Below, in pieces: positions 17,304-25,560 of a stretch of DNA of 39,168 nucleotides. Origin of the DNA: an uncultured archaeon (GTDB taxonomy: Archaea; Halobacteriota; Methanosarcinia; Methanosarcinales; Methanoperedenaceae); NCBI GenBank assembly GCA_902384525.1, contig CABMCA010000116.1:1-39168 (forward strand). The letters are read 5' to 3'. A program made the translations under genes and the position numbers. The notes under the pieces were generated by a model that saw only the letters and a list, made by a program, of their open reading frames with translations, was not told where the DNA came from and did not search any database. The number at the start of each line of letters is the position of its first letter. The first letter of the stretch is position 1.

Positions 17304-17525
17304 GTACATAAGAATGGGTCGGTAAAGTTGGCAGGTTGGGGAGATAAAGCTCTAACATCGGATTTTACAACCCATGAAAAACGTGGGGTTCAGCTATTCT
17401 ACGAGAGCAACTGAACCCCCGGATCGCCCGAAGGCATGGTAAGATTAGCTTTGAACTTATTTAAAGCCAGCGCCGTGCCTGATGAGGGCAGCAAAGAAAA
17501 GAAAATATAAAGGAGAAATAAAAAT
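17304..17525 (+). ncRNA. structured leader RNA, copy 1 (5' UTR of secreted protein)
   Basis: The 222-nt sequence recurs at 22126-22350 with about 93% identity. Stems seen: AACCCATG (17369-17376) with CGTGGGGTT (17382-17390, one bulged G), and GGGGTTCAG (17385-17393) with CTGAACCCC (17411-17419). These two compete for 17385-17390, as in a switch. GGCATGG (17433-17439) pairs with CCGTGCC (17473-17479) around an inner GCTTT/AAAGC hairpin. The element ends with the SD AAAGGAG just before the ATG at 17526. TATA-like TTTAAATATT lies at about 17259-17268. It could be a riboswitch, an attenuator or a stabilising leader. Confidence 0.6.
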
Positions 17526-18191
17526 ATGAAAAATAAAGGAATGCAATTAGGCGCGGTGCTTGCGGCGATGTTGCTGCTGGGTATGGTGTCTATACCGGCC
17601 GTAAGCGCCCAATCTGATGAAAAACAAGTAAAGCAAATAGACCCTTATACCTACGTGGTTGATAAGAAGGTGCCAGATAAAAAGAAGTTTTTGGATAAAA
17701 TCGAACCAATTATTGACCGAGAACACAATGTTTCATCATCAACTGGACAAGTAACCTCTCAAGATTTTGATACAAGTAAAAGCAATACATATTCTCAAAA
17801 TGTATTAGGGTCTAGCATTGAAGGACGAACTTATGCACATGGGGTACAACAGAGTGGTTGGCAGGCCACATATACAGGTGATGGATATACAAAGGGATAC
17901 TGGTGGGGTTCTAATCCATATTATGCGGACAGGATCACTCTAGGGTCACAAGTAGTGGTTCATGGTATAAGCGTAACTGTTAGCGTTCCACCTAGTATAG
18001 GATTCTCAGTAAGCGGTGACACTGCTACATACTCTGGATCATGGGATAATGAGTGGGCGGCTATTCATTACTACAACAACTTAGTAGGAACATCAAATTG
18101 GGCTCTTACAGGTTCTGACCAGTACGATAGTGAAACCTTCAGGTTTGGAAATACAGACTATACATTGTATACCCATGTAGCTCTTCCGTAA
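17526..18191 (+). CDS. secreted protein of unknown function, 221 aa
   Basis: A Sec signal peptide (residues 1 to about 29, cut near VSAQSDEK) precedes a Lys-rich segment (about 30-60) and a Gly/Ser/Tyr/Trp-rich beta domain (GWQATYTGDGYTKGYWWGSN, VVHGISVTVSVPPSIGFSVS). There is no C-terminal membrane anchor or sorting motif, so it is probably released or bound at the surface non-covalently. It is preceded by the repeated leader RNA whose 3' end supplies its SD. No known family was recognised. The beta-rich, aromatic tail suggests adhesion or an extracellular matrix role, which is speculation. Confidence 0.75.
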   Translation: MKNKGMQLGAVLAAMLLLGMVSIPAVSAQSDEKQVKQIDPYTYVVDKKVPDKKKFLDKIEPIIDREHNVSSSTGQVTSQDFDTSKSNTYSQNVLGSSIEGRTYAHGVQQSGWQATYTGDGYTKGYWWGSNPYYADRITLGSQVVVHGISVTVSVPPSIGFSVSGDTATYSGSWDNEWAAIHYYNNLVGTSNWALTGSDQYDSETFRFGNTDYTLYTHVALP

Positions 18192-18357
18192 CCCTCGGAA
18201 TCTACTTCCCATATAGATGGGCACTGTTCCATTTTCCAGTGATTTTTAAGACCAGATTGACACGGGCTAATGCAGAATTTAAGGCAGTAGATGCGTAAAT
18301 TAGTGAAATCTGCGTCCAAGATAATTACCGGGATAACTGGATTTTAGGATTGTGCCA

Positions 18358-18392
18358 TATAGATGTCTATATATATTATATAGATGTCTATA
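18358..18392 (+). promoter_or_regulatory. two tandem TATAGATGTCTATA palindromes
   Basis: The 14-bp palindromic site TATAGATGTCTATA occurs at 18358-18371 and again at 18379-18392. The centres are 21 bp apart, two helical turns, which is typical of cooperative binding by a dimeric regulator on one face of DNA. A partial copy (ATATAGATGG) occurs at about 18209-18218. The pair sits 16 nt before the gene at 18409, with SD GGGTGAT in between. Confidence 0.55.
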
Positions 18393-18408
18393 TTTTTAGG
18401 GTGATATA

Positions 18409-20226
18409 ATGAAGCAAATAATAATTCTATCCATAGTTTTAATAATCGTGTTTGTGATTTTTGGTTCACAATTCATAGAGAAAAATAAGACCTTGGGATA
18501 TGATAAAAACATATACAGTAAAAGCTTAAAAATTATCGAGAAATCTGAAGTTCCATCAGGGGGATATGTAGGCATTCCATTGAGAGAACCTACACTTTAT
18601 TCTACATATTACTTTTTAGAAATTTCAAAAATACTTGGTGTTAAGTATGAAAATAAAGAAAAAACCTTAGAGTGGTTGCATGATATGGAGAGACAAAACT
18701 TCCAAACACCTTCAAACGATAATATATACATACGCGATATTTACTTCGGAGTTTTTAGTCTCAAAAATCTCGATGAGTCTCCAAATAATCCAACTGAATT
18801 AAAAGAACAAATTGATAAATTTCAGTTGTCAGATGGTTCATATTGTTACTCTCTTAGTAAGGATGGGCTGAACTGTCAAGAGAATACTTCACAAATTTTG
18901 GCGACTTCATATGCACTCTCTATCTTAGATTCAATAGGATATGTACCTGATAATGTTTCGAAAACTAAGAACTGGTTAATATCTCAGTGGATTGAAGATA
19001 ACACATTTCAAGACTATAAATCATATCCATCAATTGAAAAAATCATTAGTTGTTTAAAGATATTCGGAGTTAATATTTCGGAACTGCCAAAATATGATGT
19101 ACGGAAAGCTTGGTTAATTGACCAAAATAATATAATTGAGTCTAAATTATTAGGTGATTCAGTAGATCTTTTTACCTTAAATTCATATTATTATTTATCT
19201 AATGAATTTAATATAACAGATCAGAATTTCAAAAGTGAACTTTATAAGTATCTAATTAACAAGCAACTTTTAGACGGCGGATACAACGCAATAAATGGTA
19301 ATTACTCAGAATCTAAAGGTACTTTTCTTGCTTTAACTATTTTAAAGGATTTTAATCTTCCTAGTGTTGAGCATGATTCAATTATAGATTTTGTTAAATT
19401 CCATAGAGCGTCTTCAGGAGGATTTTATCCTGAGTATCAGTCAATACCAAATATAGAGGATACATACTATGCACTTTCAGAACTGGAGATTTTCAATGTT
19501 AAACCACATTATATAGAGAATCTTACAGATTTTATAAAATATCAAGCAGCTTTAATTAATCAAAGTAATAACAAAAATAAATTACAGAATTTATTTTATA
19601 TAAATGAGATATCTAAGATGGTAAGTAATTCTAATTTAGATAATGATATCATTAATTACAATTTAAATATGTTTTTTCTAAACCAGAATTATTCAAAACA
19701 ATCCGACTTGAAAGATATAGAGAGCCTTTATTACGCAGTTAAACTTAGTAAAAATTATTCGCATAAAATTAATAAAACTGAAATATATAGTTACATAATG
19801 GAAATACAAAATTCTGACGGTAGTTTTGGTATAGAAAATCTCTCTAGAACAGATACGACATTTTACGCAATAAGTATCTTAGATGATCTCGGTATTAACT
19901 TAACAAATAAAAAAGAGATAATAAGATGGGTAAAAGAAGGCCAAAATGTTAACGGAGGGTTCGAGTTTAGAAATGGAAATTTCACTTCAAACTCTTCTGA
20001 TTTATATTCAACATATTTAAGTATCACTACTCTAACATTGTTGGATGAAAATCCTCAAGAAATCAGAGGCTTATGCAATTGGATACGAGAATTAGAACAT
20101 CCTGATGGAGGATTTGTTCTTAGTTTAGATGATTCTCAGAAAAAAAGTCCAAAGATAAAATATACTTATTGGGCTTTTAAAACTTTAAACTCTTTAGGAG
20201 GAAACGATAAATGCACATATATATAA
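18409..20226 (+). CDS. membrane-anchored alpha/alpha-toroid (PFTB-repeat) protein, 605 aa
   Basis: A signal anchor (residues 1 to about 20) leads an extracellular domain built of repeats like GGYNAINGNYSESKGTFLAL, GGFYPEYQSIPNIEDTYYAL, GSFGIENLSRTDTTFYAI and GGFEFRNGNFTSNSSDLYST. This is the prenyltransferase/squalene-oxidase (PFTB) repeat pattern that folds as an alpha-toroid. Clear catalytic signatures (DCTAE/DxDD of cyclases, zinc ligands of protein prenyltransferases) were not seen, so a binding or structural role is likely. The DNA is much more AT-rich than neighbouring core genes, suggesting acquisition. It overlaps the lipoprotein gene by 16 nt. Confidence 0.75.
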   Translation: MKQIIILSIVLIIVFVIFGSQFIEKNKTLGYDKNIYSKSLKIIEKSEVPSGGYVGIPLREPTLYSTYYFLEISKILGVKYENKEKTLEWLHDMERQNFQTPSNDNIYIRDIYFGVFSLKNLDESPNNPTELKEQIDKFQLSDGSYCYSLSKDGLNCQENTSQILATSYALSILDSIGYVPDNVSKTKNWLISQWIEDNTFQDYKSYPSIEKIISCLKIFGVNISELPKYDVRKAWLIDQNNIIESKLLGDSVDLFTLNSYYYLSNEFNITDQNFKSELYKYLINKQLLDGGYNAINGNYSESKGTFLALTILKDFNLPSVEHDSIIDFVKFHRASSGGFYPEYQSIPNIEDTYYALSELEIFNVKPHYIENLTDFIKYQAALINQSNNKNKLQNLFYINEISKMVSNSNLDNDIINYNLNMFFLNQNYSKQSDLKDIESLYYAVKLSKNYSHKINKTEIYSYIMEIQNSDGSFGIENLSRTDTTFYAISILDDLGINLTNKKEIIRWVKEGQNVNGGFEFRNGNFTSNSSDLYSTYLSITTLTLLDENPQEIRGLCNWIRELEHPDGGFVLSLDDSQKKSPKIKYTYWAFKTLNSLGGNDKCTYI

Positions 20227-20600
20227 AGACATATACAATTGTAATTTTACTATTGATTTTAGCTATTGGATGTATTCAAAAACCTACATCAGTCCCTCTT
20301 AATCTGACTATTTCAGAATATACTATTGCAGTTGGCGATAAAATAGTCGTCGAAGGGATGATATGGAATATGGGACCAAAAGAAGCGTTTAATATTAGTA
20401 TCTCCTTGGAAACTAAGGAGAAAAAAATTTTGGATAATGTTTATTTGCAGAGAATAAAAGCAGGTGAATCAACAAAATTTTTCTTGAATTCAACCTACAG
20501 CGGATACTCAAAGAGCGATTTAAAGCTGATTCTAAAAGTTATATGGAACGAAGAAAATGGACGAAACGAATTGGAGTACTTATTGAATAAAAACGATTGA
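20211..20600 (+). CDS. small lipoprotein with beta-sandwich (CARDB-like) domain, 129 aa
   Basis: The N-terminus has a hydrophobic signal and a lipobox (LAIGC, Cys at about 22), so lipid anchoring outside the membrane is expected. The rest (about 35-120) reads as an Ig-like beta-sandwich: LTISEYTIAVGDKIVVEGMI, NMGPKEAFNISISLETKE and a closing LKLILKVIWN strand, as in CARDB-type adhesion modules. SD AGGAGG (20197-20202) lies inside the upstream gene and the frames overlap, so it is co-translated with the toroid protein. It is a possible partner of that protein at the surface. Confidence 0.68.
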   Translation: MHIYIKTYTIVILLLILAIGCIQKPTSVPLNLTISEYTIAVGDKIVVEGMIWNMGPKEAFNISISLETKEKKILDNVYLQRIKAGESTKFFLNSTYSGYSKSDLKLILKVIWNEENGRNELEYLLNKND

Positions 20601-20754
20601 ATCAGAATAATTCCTGATAGTATAAAAACAACCAATATAGGAATTATAAATATTTGCATTGAAAATATTATGTTTTATATAAATATTGTTAGAATAGAAT
20701 ATTCGAAAATTATTGGTAATGGAATCGTAAAATCAAATATTAGGATGTGATAAA

Positions 20755-20976
20755 TTGATAAGCATAAGTGGAATAAGTTTGGGTCTCTTTATTCCTATTT
20801 TAGTTTTAGTGATAGTTTTTTGGCTCTGGATGCTGATAGATTGTCTAAAGAGGTCAGATGGGAAGTTCAAAATCGGAGGAAATAATGCCAAACTCATCTG
20901 GGTTATAGTTATAATTTTTACAGGGTTTATCGGGGCACTGATTTATTATATATTCATTAAAAGAAAAAATCATTAG
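20755..20976 (+). CDS. PLDc_N-like small membrane protein, 73 aa
   Basis: It starts at TTG 20755 behind SD GGATGTGAT. Two hydrophobic helices flank a short basic loop (FWLWMLIDCLKRSDGKF; WVIVIIFTGFIGALIYYIFI), a pattern typical of PLDc_N small membrane proteins found alone or before membrane enzymes. It ends with TAG and lies 11 nt before the subtilisin gene, with that gene's SD AGGAGG in the gap. It may help membrane insertion or act as a co-factor of its neighbours; the role is unknown. Confidence 0.65.
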   Translation: MISISGISLGLFIPILVLVIVFWLWMLIDCLKRSDGKFKIGGNNAKLIWVIVIIFTGFIGALIYYIFIKRKNH

Positions 20977-20987
20977 GAGGAAATTAA

Positions 20988-22097
20988 ATGAAAACAAGAG
21001 CAATACTCATTGCATCCATCCTCGTGGCATCACTGATACCAGCGATAGATGCAAAGCCCGTAATAATCGGATTCAATGAAACAATCGATCAAAACATAAT
21101 TAAACAGCACGGCATTACCAATTATACCCAATATAATATAATTAATGCTATTTTAGCCGATATTCCAGAAAGTGTATCTAAACAGTTAAAGAAAAACCCG
21201 ACAATAAAGTTCGTAGAAGAAGATGCACAGGTTCAGATAGCAGGAAAGCCAACTCAGCCTCCGCAACCCCCGCAGCAGATCACCTGGGGCATTGCAAGAG
21301 TAAAAGCACCAGAAACATGGAACAACACCACAGGATCAAATGTAAAGATTGCTGTGCTGGATACCGGCATAAGCAGTACTCATCCAGATTTGACAGTATC
21401 AGGAGGCATCAATCTTGCTGGAAAATCAAAAAATAACAAATGGAATGATGATAACGGTCATGGGACCCATGTCGCAGGAATCATAGCAGCCAGAAACAAC
21501 AGCATCGGCGTAGTTGGCGTTGCCCCAGATGCAGAGCTTTACGCTGTCAAGGTGCTTGATGCCTATGGAAACGGCTATATCTCAGATGTTATCGAGGGAA
21601 TTGACTGGGCAGTTCAGAACAATATGGATATAGTTTCCATGAGCCTTGGAACTGCGACTTATTCCCAGGCGCTCAATGATACTACTGCCAATGCTTATAA
21701 TGCTGGTATTCTTCTTGTTGCAGCCTCAGGTAACAGCGGAGATGGAAACCTCAGTACAAATGATGTCCATTATCCTGCAAAATTCGATTCTGTGATTGCG
21801 GTTTCTGCTATTGATTATAATAACATTGCGCCAGTTTGGAGCGCAGACGATGCCAAAATAGAACTGGCAGCGCCGGGTGTGAATATTTATTCCACATGGC
21901 TAAATGGCGGTTATGCGAATGCAAGCGGCACATCGATGGCGGCGCCGTTTGTGAGTGGTGTTGCAGCTTTGGTCAAAGGCAAGAATTTATCCATGACTCC
22001 ACAGGAAATTCGTGAGGCATTGGATTATAATGCGGTTGATCTGGGAGATGCTGGCAGGGATAGGATATATGGGTTTGGATTGGTGCAGGCAGATTGA
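20988..22097 (+). CDS. secreted subtilisin-family serine protease (S8)
   Basis: Signal peptide (1 to about 22), an I9-type inhibitor propeptide (about 25-85, ending KFVEEDAQVQI), a Pro/Gln linker, and then the S8 catalytic domain. The triad is complete: Asp125 in AVLDTGIS, His158 in GHGTHVAG and Ser316 in GTSMAAP, with oxyanion Asn249 in AASGNSG. At 369 aa it is a minimal subtilisin without C-terminal domains. It is likely an extracellular protease activated by autoprocessing. It belongs to the island bounded by the two leader-RNA copies; copy 2 starts 29 nt after its stop. Confidence 0.95.
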   Translation: MKTRAILIASILVASLIPAIDAKPVIIGFNETIDQNIIKQHGITNYTQYNIINAILADIPESVSKQLKKNPTIKFVEEDAQVQIAGKPTQPPQPPQQITWGIARVKAPETWNNTTGSNVKIAVLDTGISSTHPDLTVSGGINLAGKSKNNKWNDDNGHGTHVAGIIAARNNSIGVVGVAPDAELYAVKVLDAYGNGYISDVIEGIDWAVQNNMDIVSMSLGTATYSQALNDTTANAYNAGILLVAASGNSGDGNLSTNDVHYPAKFDSVIAVSAIDYNNIAPVWSADDAKIELAAPGVNIYSTWLNGGYANASGTSMAAPFVSGVAALVKGKNLSMTPQEIREALDYNAVDLGDAGRDRIYGFGLVQAD

Positions 22098-22125
22098 GAT
22101 ATACGAATCCAGAAGAACAAATCAT

Positions 22126-22350
22126 GTACATAAGAATGGGTCGGTAAAGTTGGCAGGTTGGGGAGATAAAAACTCTAATAACTGGATTTTATAGCCCATG
22201 AAAAAACGTGGGGTTCAGCCGTTCTGCGAGAGCAACTGAATCCCCGGATCGCCCGAAGGCATGGTAAGATTAGCTTTGAACTTATTTAAAGCCAGCGCCG
22301 CGCCTGATGAGGGTAGCAAAGAAAAGAAAATATAATGGAGAAATAAAAAT
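22126..22350 (+). ncRNA. structured leader RNA, copy 2 (orphaned)
   Basis: This 225-nt copy matches 17304-17525 with about 15 changes. Several keep pairing: C to T in the CTGAATCCCC arm turns G-C into G-U, and AACCC to AGCCC turns A-U into G-U. The small UA-UUC-UA loop stem becomes CG-UUC-UG. The SD-like TGGAG survives but the ATG position reads TAGAATGG, and only four codons follow before TAG. So no gene is attached: it is either a relic or a stand-alone 3' RNA of the protease transcript. It has no obvious TATA box of its own. Confidence 0.6.
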
Positions 22351-22370
22351 AGAATGGATTGGGTATAGGG

Positions 22371-22479
22371 GGTTCTGTCAAGTTGTCGGTTGTTACTATT
22401 ATAATATTAAGTAAATCATAGATAGTTGCCATCCTTAAAGTAGCGATTTCCTTCTAACAACCGAAGACTTGACAGAACC
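22371..22479. mobile_element. 109-bp MITE-like element with long terminal inverted repeats
   Basis: GGTTCTGTCAAGT (22371-22383) is mirrored by ACTTGACAGAACC (22467-22479), and TCGGTTGTTA (22386-22395) by TAACAACCGA (22455-22464), giving arms of about 25 bp with one 2-nt mismatch. No coding capacity. The ends resemble IS6-type tips (GGTTCTGT start). Flanks TATAGGGG and CATAGCGG are only 6/8 alike, so a target duplication is possible but not proven. It lies right behind leader copy 2. 22480-22674 shows no supported gene. Confidence 0.7.
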
Positions 22480-22674
22480 ATAGCGGAGAAATCAGCTATA
22501 GTAGTGGTAGTGCTGCATTTCATTATTTGAAAGCCCTTTCAATCTGTCTCTCTCGAAATATGCTTTTACTGTCTTTTCTTTTGGCATGGAAGTATTATCA
22601 GATTTTGTTGTCAGAAGTTTGGGGGAAAGTTGGGTTTTAAGCCTCCAATCTCTCCAAATATTTTTCCGACTTTA

Positions 22675-23172
22675 TCACTTCATCTCAAACTTCTCGAACC
22701 TCTCCTTCTTCGCCCTGCAAATAGGACATAGATCCGGCGCCTCTTCCCTCGCGCATAGATATCCACATACCTGGCACCTGTAAACCTCAACCATTTCTCC
22801 ACCTCCTGCTCCTTTCTGTTCTTTAATACCGGGATAACCTTTCACATAATATTCCTGGGGACGCCGCTCCGGGACAACCCCATGCGGCTTTCTGGCTGCG
22901 ATCCATTCATCATTCACATACAATGTGCACAGGCAGCTTCCATACTCTGCGATATCCGCATCCCGGTAATTGCACGGGCAGATGATATCCATATCATCGG
23001 CAAGAACTCCGCTTGCGATGCGGCAGGGGCACGACGGATAGCCGTAGCGATGTTCATTATCCCACAAACCCTGCAGGATATCATCAAGTTCATCCTTATT
23101 AGGATTGAACTTGTAACCCTCCTCATCTGCAATTTTTTTCATTCCTGAAAACATTTCTTCAACTGTTATCAT
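22675..23172 (-). CDS. ferredoxin:thioredoxin/disulfide reductase catalytic subunit fused to rubredoxin
   Basis: Residues about 1-115 carry the FTR catalytic-chain cysteines as CPC, CPC and CLC (SCPCRIASG, IICPCNYRD, GSCLCTLYV), the [4Fe-4S] plus redox-disulfide site. Residues about 128-160 add a rubredoxin-like domain with YRCQVCGYLC and LCPICRAKKE. This FTR-rubredoxin fusion resembles the ferredoxin-disulfide reductase described in Methanosarcina. It would pass electrons from ferredoxin to a thiol partner. The start overlaps the stop of the glutaredoxin-like gene (ATGA), which supports that protein as partner. Confidence 0.92.
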   Translation of the reverse strand: MITVEEMFSGMKKIADEEGYKFNPNKDELDDILQGLWDNEHRYGYPSCPCRIASGVLADDMDIICPCNYRDADIAEYGSCLCTLYVNDEWIAARKPHGVVPERRPQEYYVKGYPGIKEQKGAGGGEMVEVYRCQVCGYLCAREEAPDLCPICRAKKERFEKFEMK

Positions 23173-23426
23173 AAGCCCAGTGCCTCTCTTATTTTATCCT
23201 CATGGAAACCTATGATTACATTATCACCAATTATTATAGTTGGGAATCTCAAATCCGGACTTATTTTCATCATTTCTGAAAGTATATCCTCTTTTTCCTT
23301 TCCGTTTAACTTATCTACATCCACATAGTCATATTCGATCCCGTTCTCCTTCAAGAACCGTTTTGTTGCGCGACAATGAACGCATGTGCTCAGTGTATAT
23401 AGTTTTGGTTTAATTCTTTTCTTCAT
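23169..23426 (-). CDS. glutaredoxin/NrdH-like thiol protein, 85 aa
   Basis: A thioredoxin-fold protein with the redox motif CVHC (YTLSTCVHCRATKRFL), a cis-Pro in RFPTIIIGDNVIIGF and a Gly-Phe turn. It begins with a basic MKKRIKPK. Sitting between PorB (4-nt overlap) and FTR (4-nt overlap), it is the natural disulfide substrate of FTR: pyruvate or other 2-oxoacid to ferredoxin to FTR to this protein and then its targets. The target is not shown by the sequence. Confidence 0.92.
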   Translation of the reverse strand: MKKRIKPKLYTLSTCVHCRATKRFLKENGIEYDYVDVDKLNGKEKEDILSEMMKISPDLRFPTIIIGDNVIIGFHEDKIREALGL

Positions 23427-24385
23427 GGTCCGTGCATCTCCCTGTGTTCTTCCGTAACTGCATGATGTTCATCAGGTGGCGCGATTTCACAAACATCCGG
23501 CGATCCTTTTTCCTTATAATGCAGATTCCATTTTTTGCAAACCCACATCTGGAGAGTATTTATATCTTCTTCGCTCATGTGCCTGAACCGTCCCTGCATC
23601 ATCAGGTAATCCTTTACTGATTTCATTTTTCCTGGTTTATAGGTGATCCTTTTCTCGCCATTTTCCACTTCATACAGCGTCCACATTCCGCTTTCCACAG
23701 CCCTTTTTGTGACCTCAACGGTTCTTGCCGGGTCCATTTTCCAGCCCGGGATACAGGGAGTGAACATATGAAGGAAACGGAAACCTCTGATATTTTTTGC
23801 CTTCTCCACTTTTCTTATGAAATCAAGTGGCTGCCCGATGGAAAGAGTAGCATAATACGGAATTTCATGCGCTACAACGATATCACCGAGATTTTTCTTA
23901 AACCTCCTGTTTCCCTGGATATGCTTCCCTACAGGCGTAGTCGTGGTCCATGCGCCAAAAGGCGTCCCACCGCTTCGCTGTATACCTGTATTCATATATG
24001 CCTCATTATCAAGGCAGATATAAAGAACATCATCATTACGTTCCGCAGCACCCGACATGCTCTGCAAACCGATATCATACGTCCCGCCATCTCCTGCAAA
24101 TCCGGCCACAGTTACTTTTTTCCCTTTCTTTTCAAAAGCCGCCTGCATTCCGGTCAGGCAGGCTCCGGTATTTTCAAAAGCTGTATGGAAAAACGGCACT
24201 TTCCACGCTCCATATGGGAATGTTGTGCCAAACACCACACCGCAGCTTGCAGGGACATATACGGCAGTATCTTTTCCGAGAACACGTATCGCATTCCTTA
24301 TCGACATGGCAACACCACATCCCGGGCATGCAGTATGTCCTGCCGTAAAAAGATTCTCATCCGGAAGTTCCTTTATTGTGATCAT
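23423..24385 (-). CDS. porB: 2-oxoacid (pyruvate):ferredoxin oxidoreductase beta subunit
   Basis: The beta chain binds thiamine diphosphate: GHTACPGCGVAMSIR near the start, then GFAGDGGTYDIGLQSMSGAA (GDG...N-type site) and CLDNEAYMNTG. Together with alpha and gamma-delta chains it oxidises a 2-oxoacid with CoA to acyl-CoA, CO2 and reduced ferredoxin, or runs in reverse. Closest by eye to pyruvate enzymes (Por). 320 aa is normal, with a C-terminal Glu/His-rich tail (about 300-320) that looks extra. It overlaps porA by 4 nt. Confidence 0.92.
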   Translation of the reverse strand: MITIKELPDENLFTAGHTACPGCGVAMSIRNAIRVLGKDTAVYVPASCGVVFGTTFPYGAWKVPFFHTAFENTGACLTGMQAAFEKKGKKVTVAGFAGDGGTYDIGLQSMSGAAERNDDVLYICLDNEAYMNTGIQRSGGTPFGAWTTTTPVGKHIQGNRRFKKNLGDIVVAHEIPYYATLSIGQPLDFIRKVEKAKNIRGFRFLHMFTPCIPGWKMDPARTVEVTKRAVESGMWTLYEVENGEKRITYKPGKMKSVKDYLMMQGRFRHMSEEDINTLQMWVCKKWNLHYKEKGSPDVCEIAPPDEHHAVTEEHREMHGP

Positions 24386-25560
24386 ACAGTTTCACCCCGC
24401 GTATCATGCCAATTTATCTCATTAACTTTTTCACCTTTTGCTGCCTTGCGTGTCAACTCGAACATCTTCATTATCTGCTCCTCTGTCACATCGCGGCCTC
24501 CTAATCCTGCAAGATGATCGATAACAGGTATTGTCATTCCAAAAAGGGCCGAACGCACCTCATTATATACCTGCCCTCCCCCGTGATAGGATATCGAGCG
24601 GTCAAAAACACCAAGGGCACTTAATTTTGATTTTGATACTGCTTTTTTTAATTCCAGGGAAGGGAATGGCCTGAAAAATCGAAGTTTTATTAAACCCACC
24701 TTTTCTCCTTTTTGCCTCAATTCATCCACAACCTCACGGGATGTACTTGTGACAGTTCCCATAGTGATCAGAGCGATATCGGCATCATCCATCCGATAAG
24801 TATCAATCAGGCCCCCATAATCCCGTCCGAATCTTTTTGCGAATTCGCTGTTTATTTCCTGGATTACTTCTTTTGAGGATTCAACTGCTCCTGCAGTTTG
24901 TCTTCGCAATTCCATAATATATTCAGCAGGCATGAAAGTTCCGATCATCGCGGGTCTATCCGGGTCAAGGATGATATCAGGCTCATAAGGTGGCAGGAAT
25001 GAATCAATTTCCTCCTGCTGCGGGACATCAACCGGCTCAACAGTATGCGTAAGTACAAAACCATCAAGACAGGGCATCACAGGAAGGAGAACCCGCTTAT
25101 CTTCAGCGATCCTGAAAGACTGGATCACCATATCCAGAGCTTCCTGGTTATCTTCCACATAAAGCTGCAACCATCCGGAATCCCGCGCACCCATGGAATC
25201 ATTGTATTCGCACCATATCCCCGGAGGCCCACCAAGTGTACGGCTGGCATTTGGCATCACAATGGGAAGCCGAAGAGGTGCTGTAGCATAGAGCATCTCA
25301 TGCATGAATGCAAGTCCCTGGGAAGAAGTCGCAGTAAATACCCGTGCACCCGCAGCAGATGCTGCTGCTGCTGCGCTCATTACGCTGTGCTCGGATTCCA
25401 TGGTGAGGAACTTTGCATCAAGTTCCCCGTCATTGACAAAATCCGCGATATGTTCTATAATCAGAGTTTGCGGAGTTATCGGGAAAGCCGGTACTACCTC
25501 CACGCGGCAAAGTTTTGCACCGATCGCAACAGCATGGTCAGCGGTTATTAGGTTCTTCAT
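24382..25560 (-). CDS. porA: 2-oxoacid (pyruvate):ferredoxin oxidoreductase alpha subunit
   Basis: The alpha chain begins [20 protein letters not shown] and holds [56 protein letters not shown] and [13 protein letters not shown], typical of Por alpha. At 392 aa it is full length. Translational coupling to both neighbours (4-nt overlaps) indicates a strict complex. Substrate class (pyruvate over other oxoacids) is judged from overall motif look and is not certain. Confidence 0.93.
   Translation of the reverse strand: MKNLITADHAVAIGAKLCRVEVVPAFPITPQTLIIEHIADFVNDGELDAKFLTMESEHSVMSAAAAASAAGARVFTATSSQGLAFMHEMLYATAPLRLPIVMPNASRTLGGPPGIWCEYNDSMGARDSGWLQLYVEDNQEALDMVIQSFRIAEDKRVLLPVMPCLDGFVLTHTVEPVDVPQQEEIDSFLPPYEPDIILDPDRPAMIGTFMPAEYIMELRRQTAGAVESSKEVIQEINSEFAKRFGRDYGGLIDTYRMDDADIALITMGTVTSTSREVVDELRQKGEKVGLIKLRFFRPFPSLELKKAVSKSKLSALGVFDRSISYHGGGQVYNEVRSALFGMTIPVIDHLAGLGGRDVTEEQIMKMFELTRKAAKGEKVNEINWHDTRGETV

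Noticed and set aside
17304-17525. Known riboswitch class (c-di-GMP, c-di-AMP, fluoride, SAM) for the leader
   Set aside because: I looked for their core sequence signatures and found no convincing match; kept as unclassified.
18330-18350. 14-nt identity (ATAACTGGATTTTA) between 18.3 kb and leader copy 2
   Set aside because: Too short and without flanking similarity; treated as chance or a minor recombination trace.
22480-22674. Open minus frame after the FTR stop (about 60 codons)
   Set aside because: It begins right after two stop codons with no start signal or SD; probably noise, although a 31-aa frame starting MPKEKTVKAYFERD can be read.
22586-22783. 65-aa plus ORF near the end of the FTR gene
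   Set aside because: It overlaps the FTR-rubredoxin coding region antisense and shows no SD or motif.
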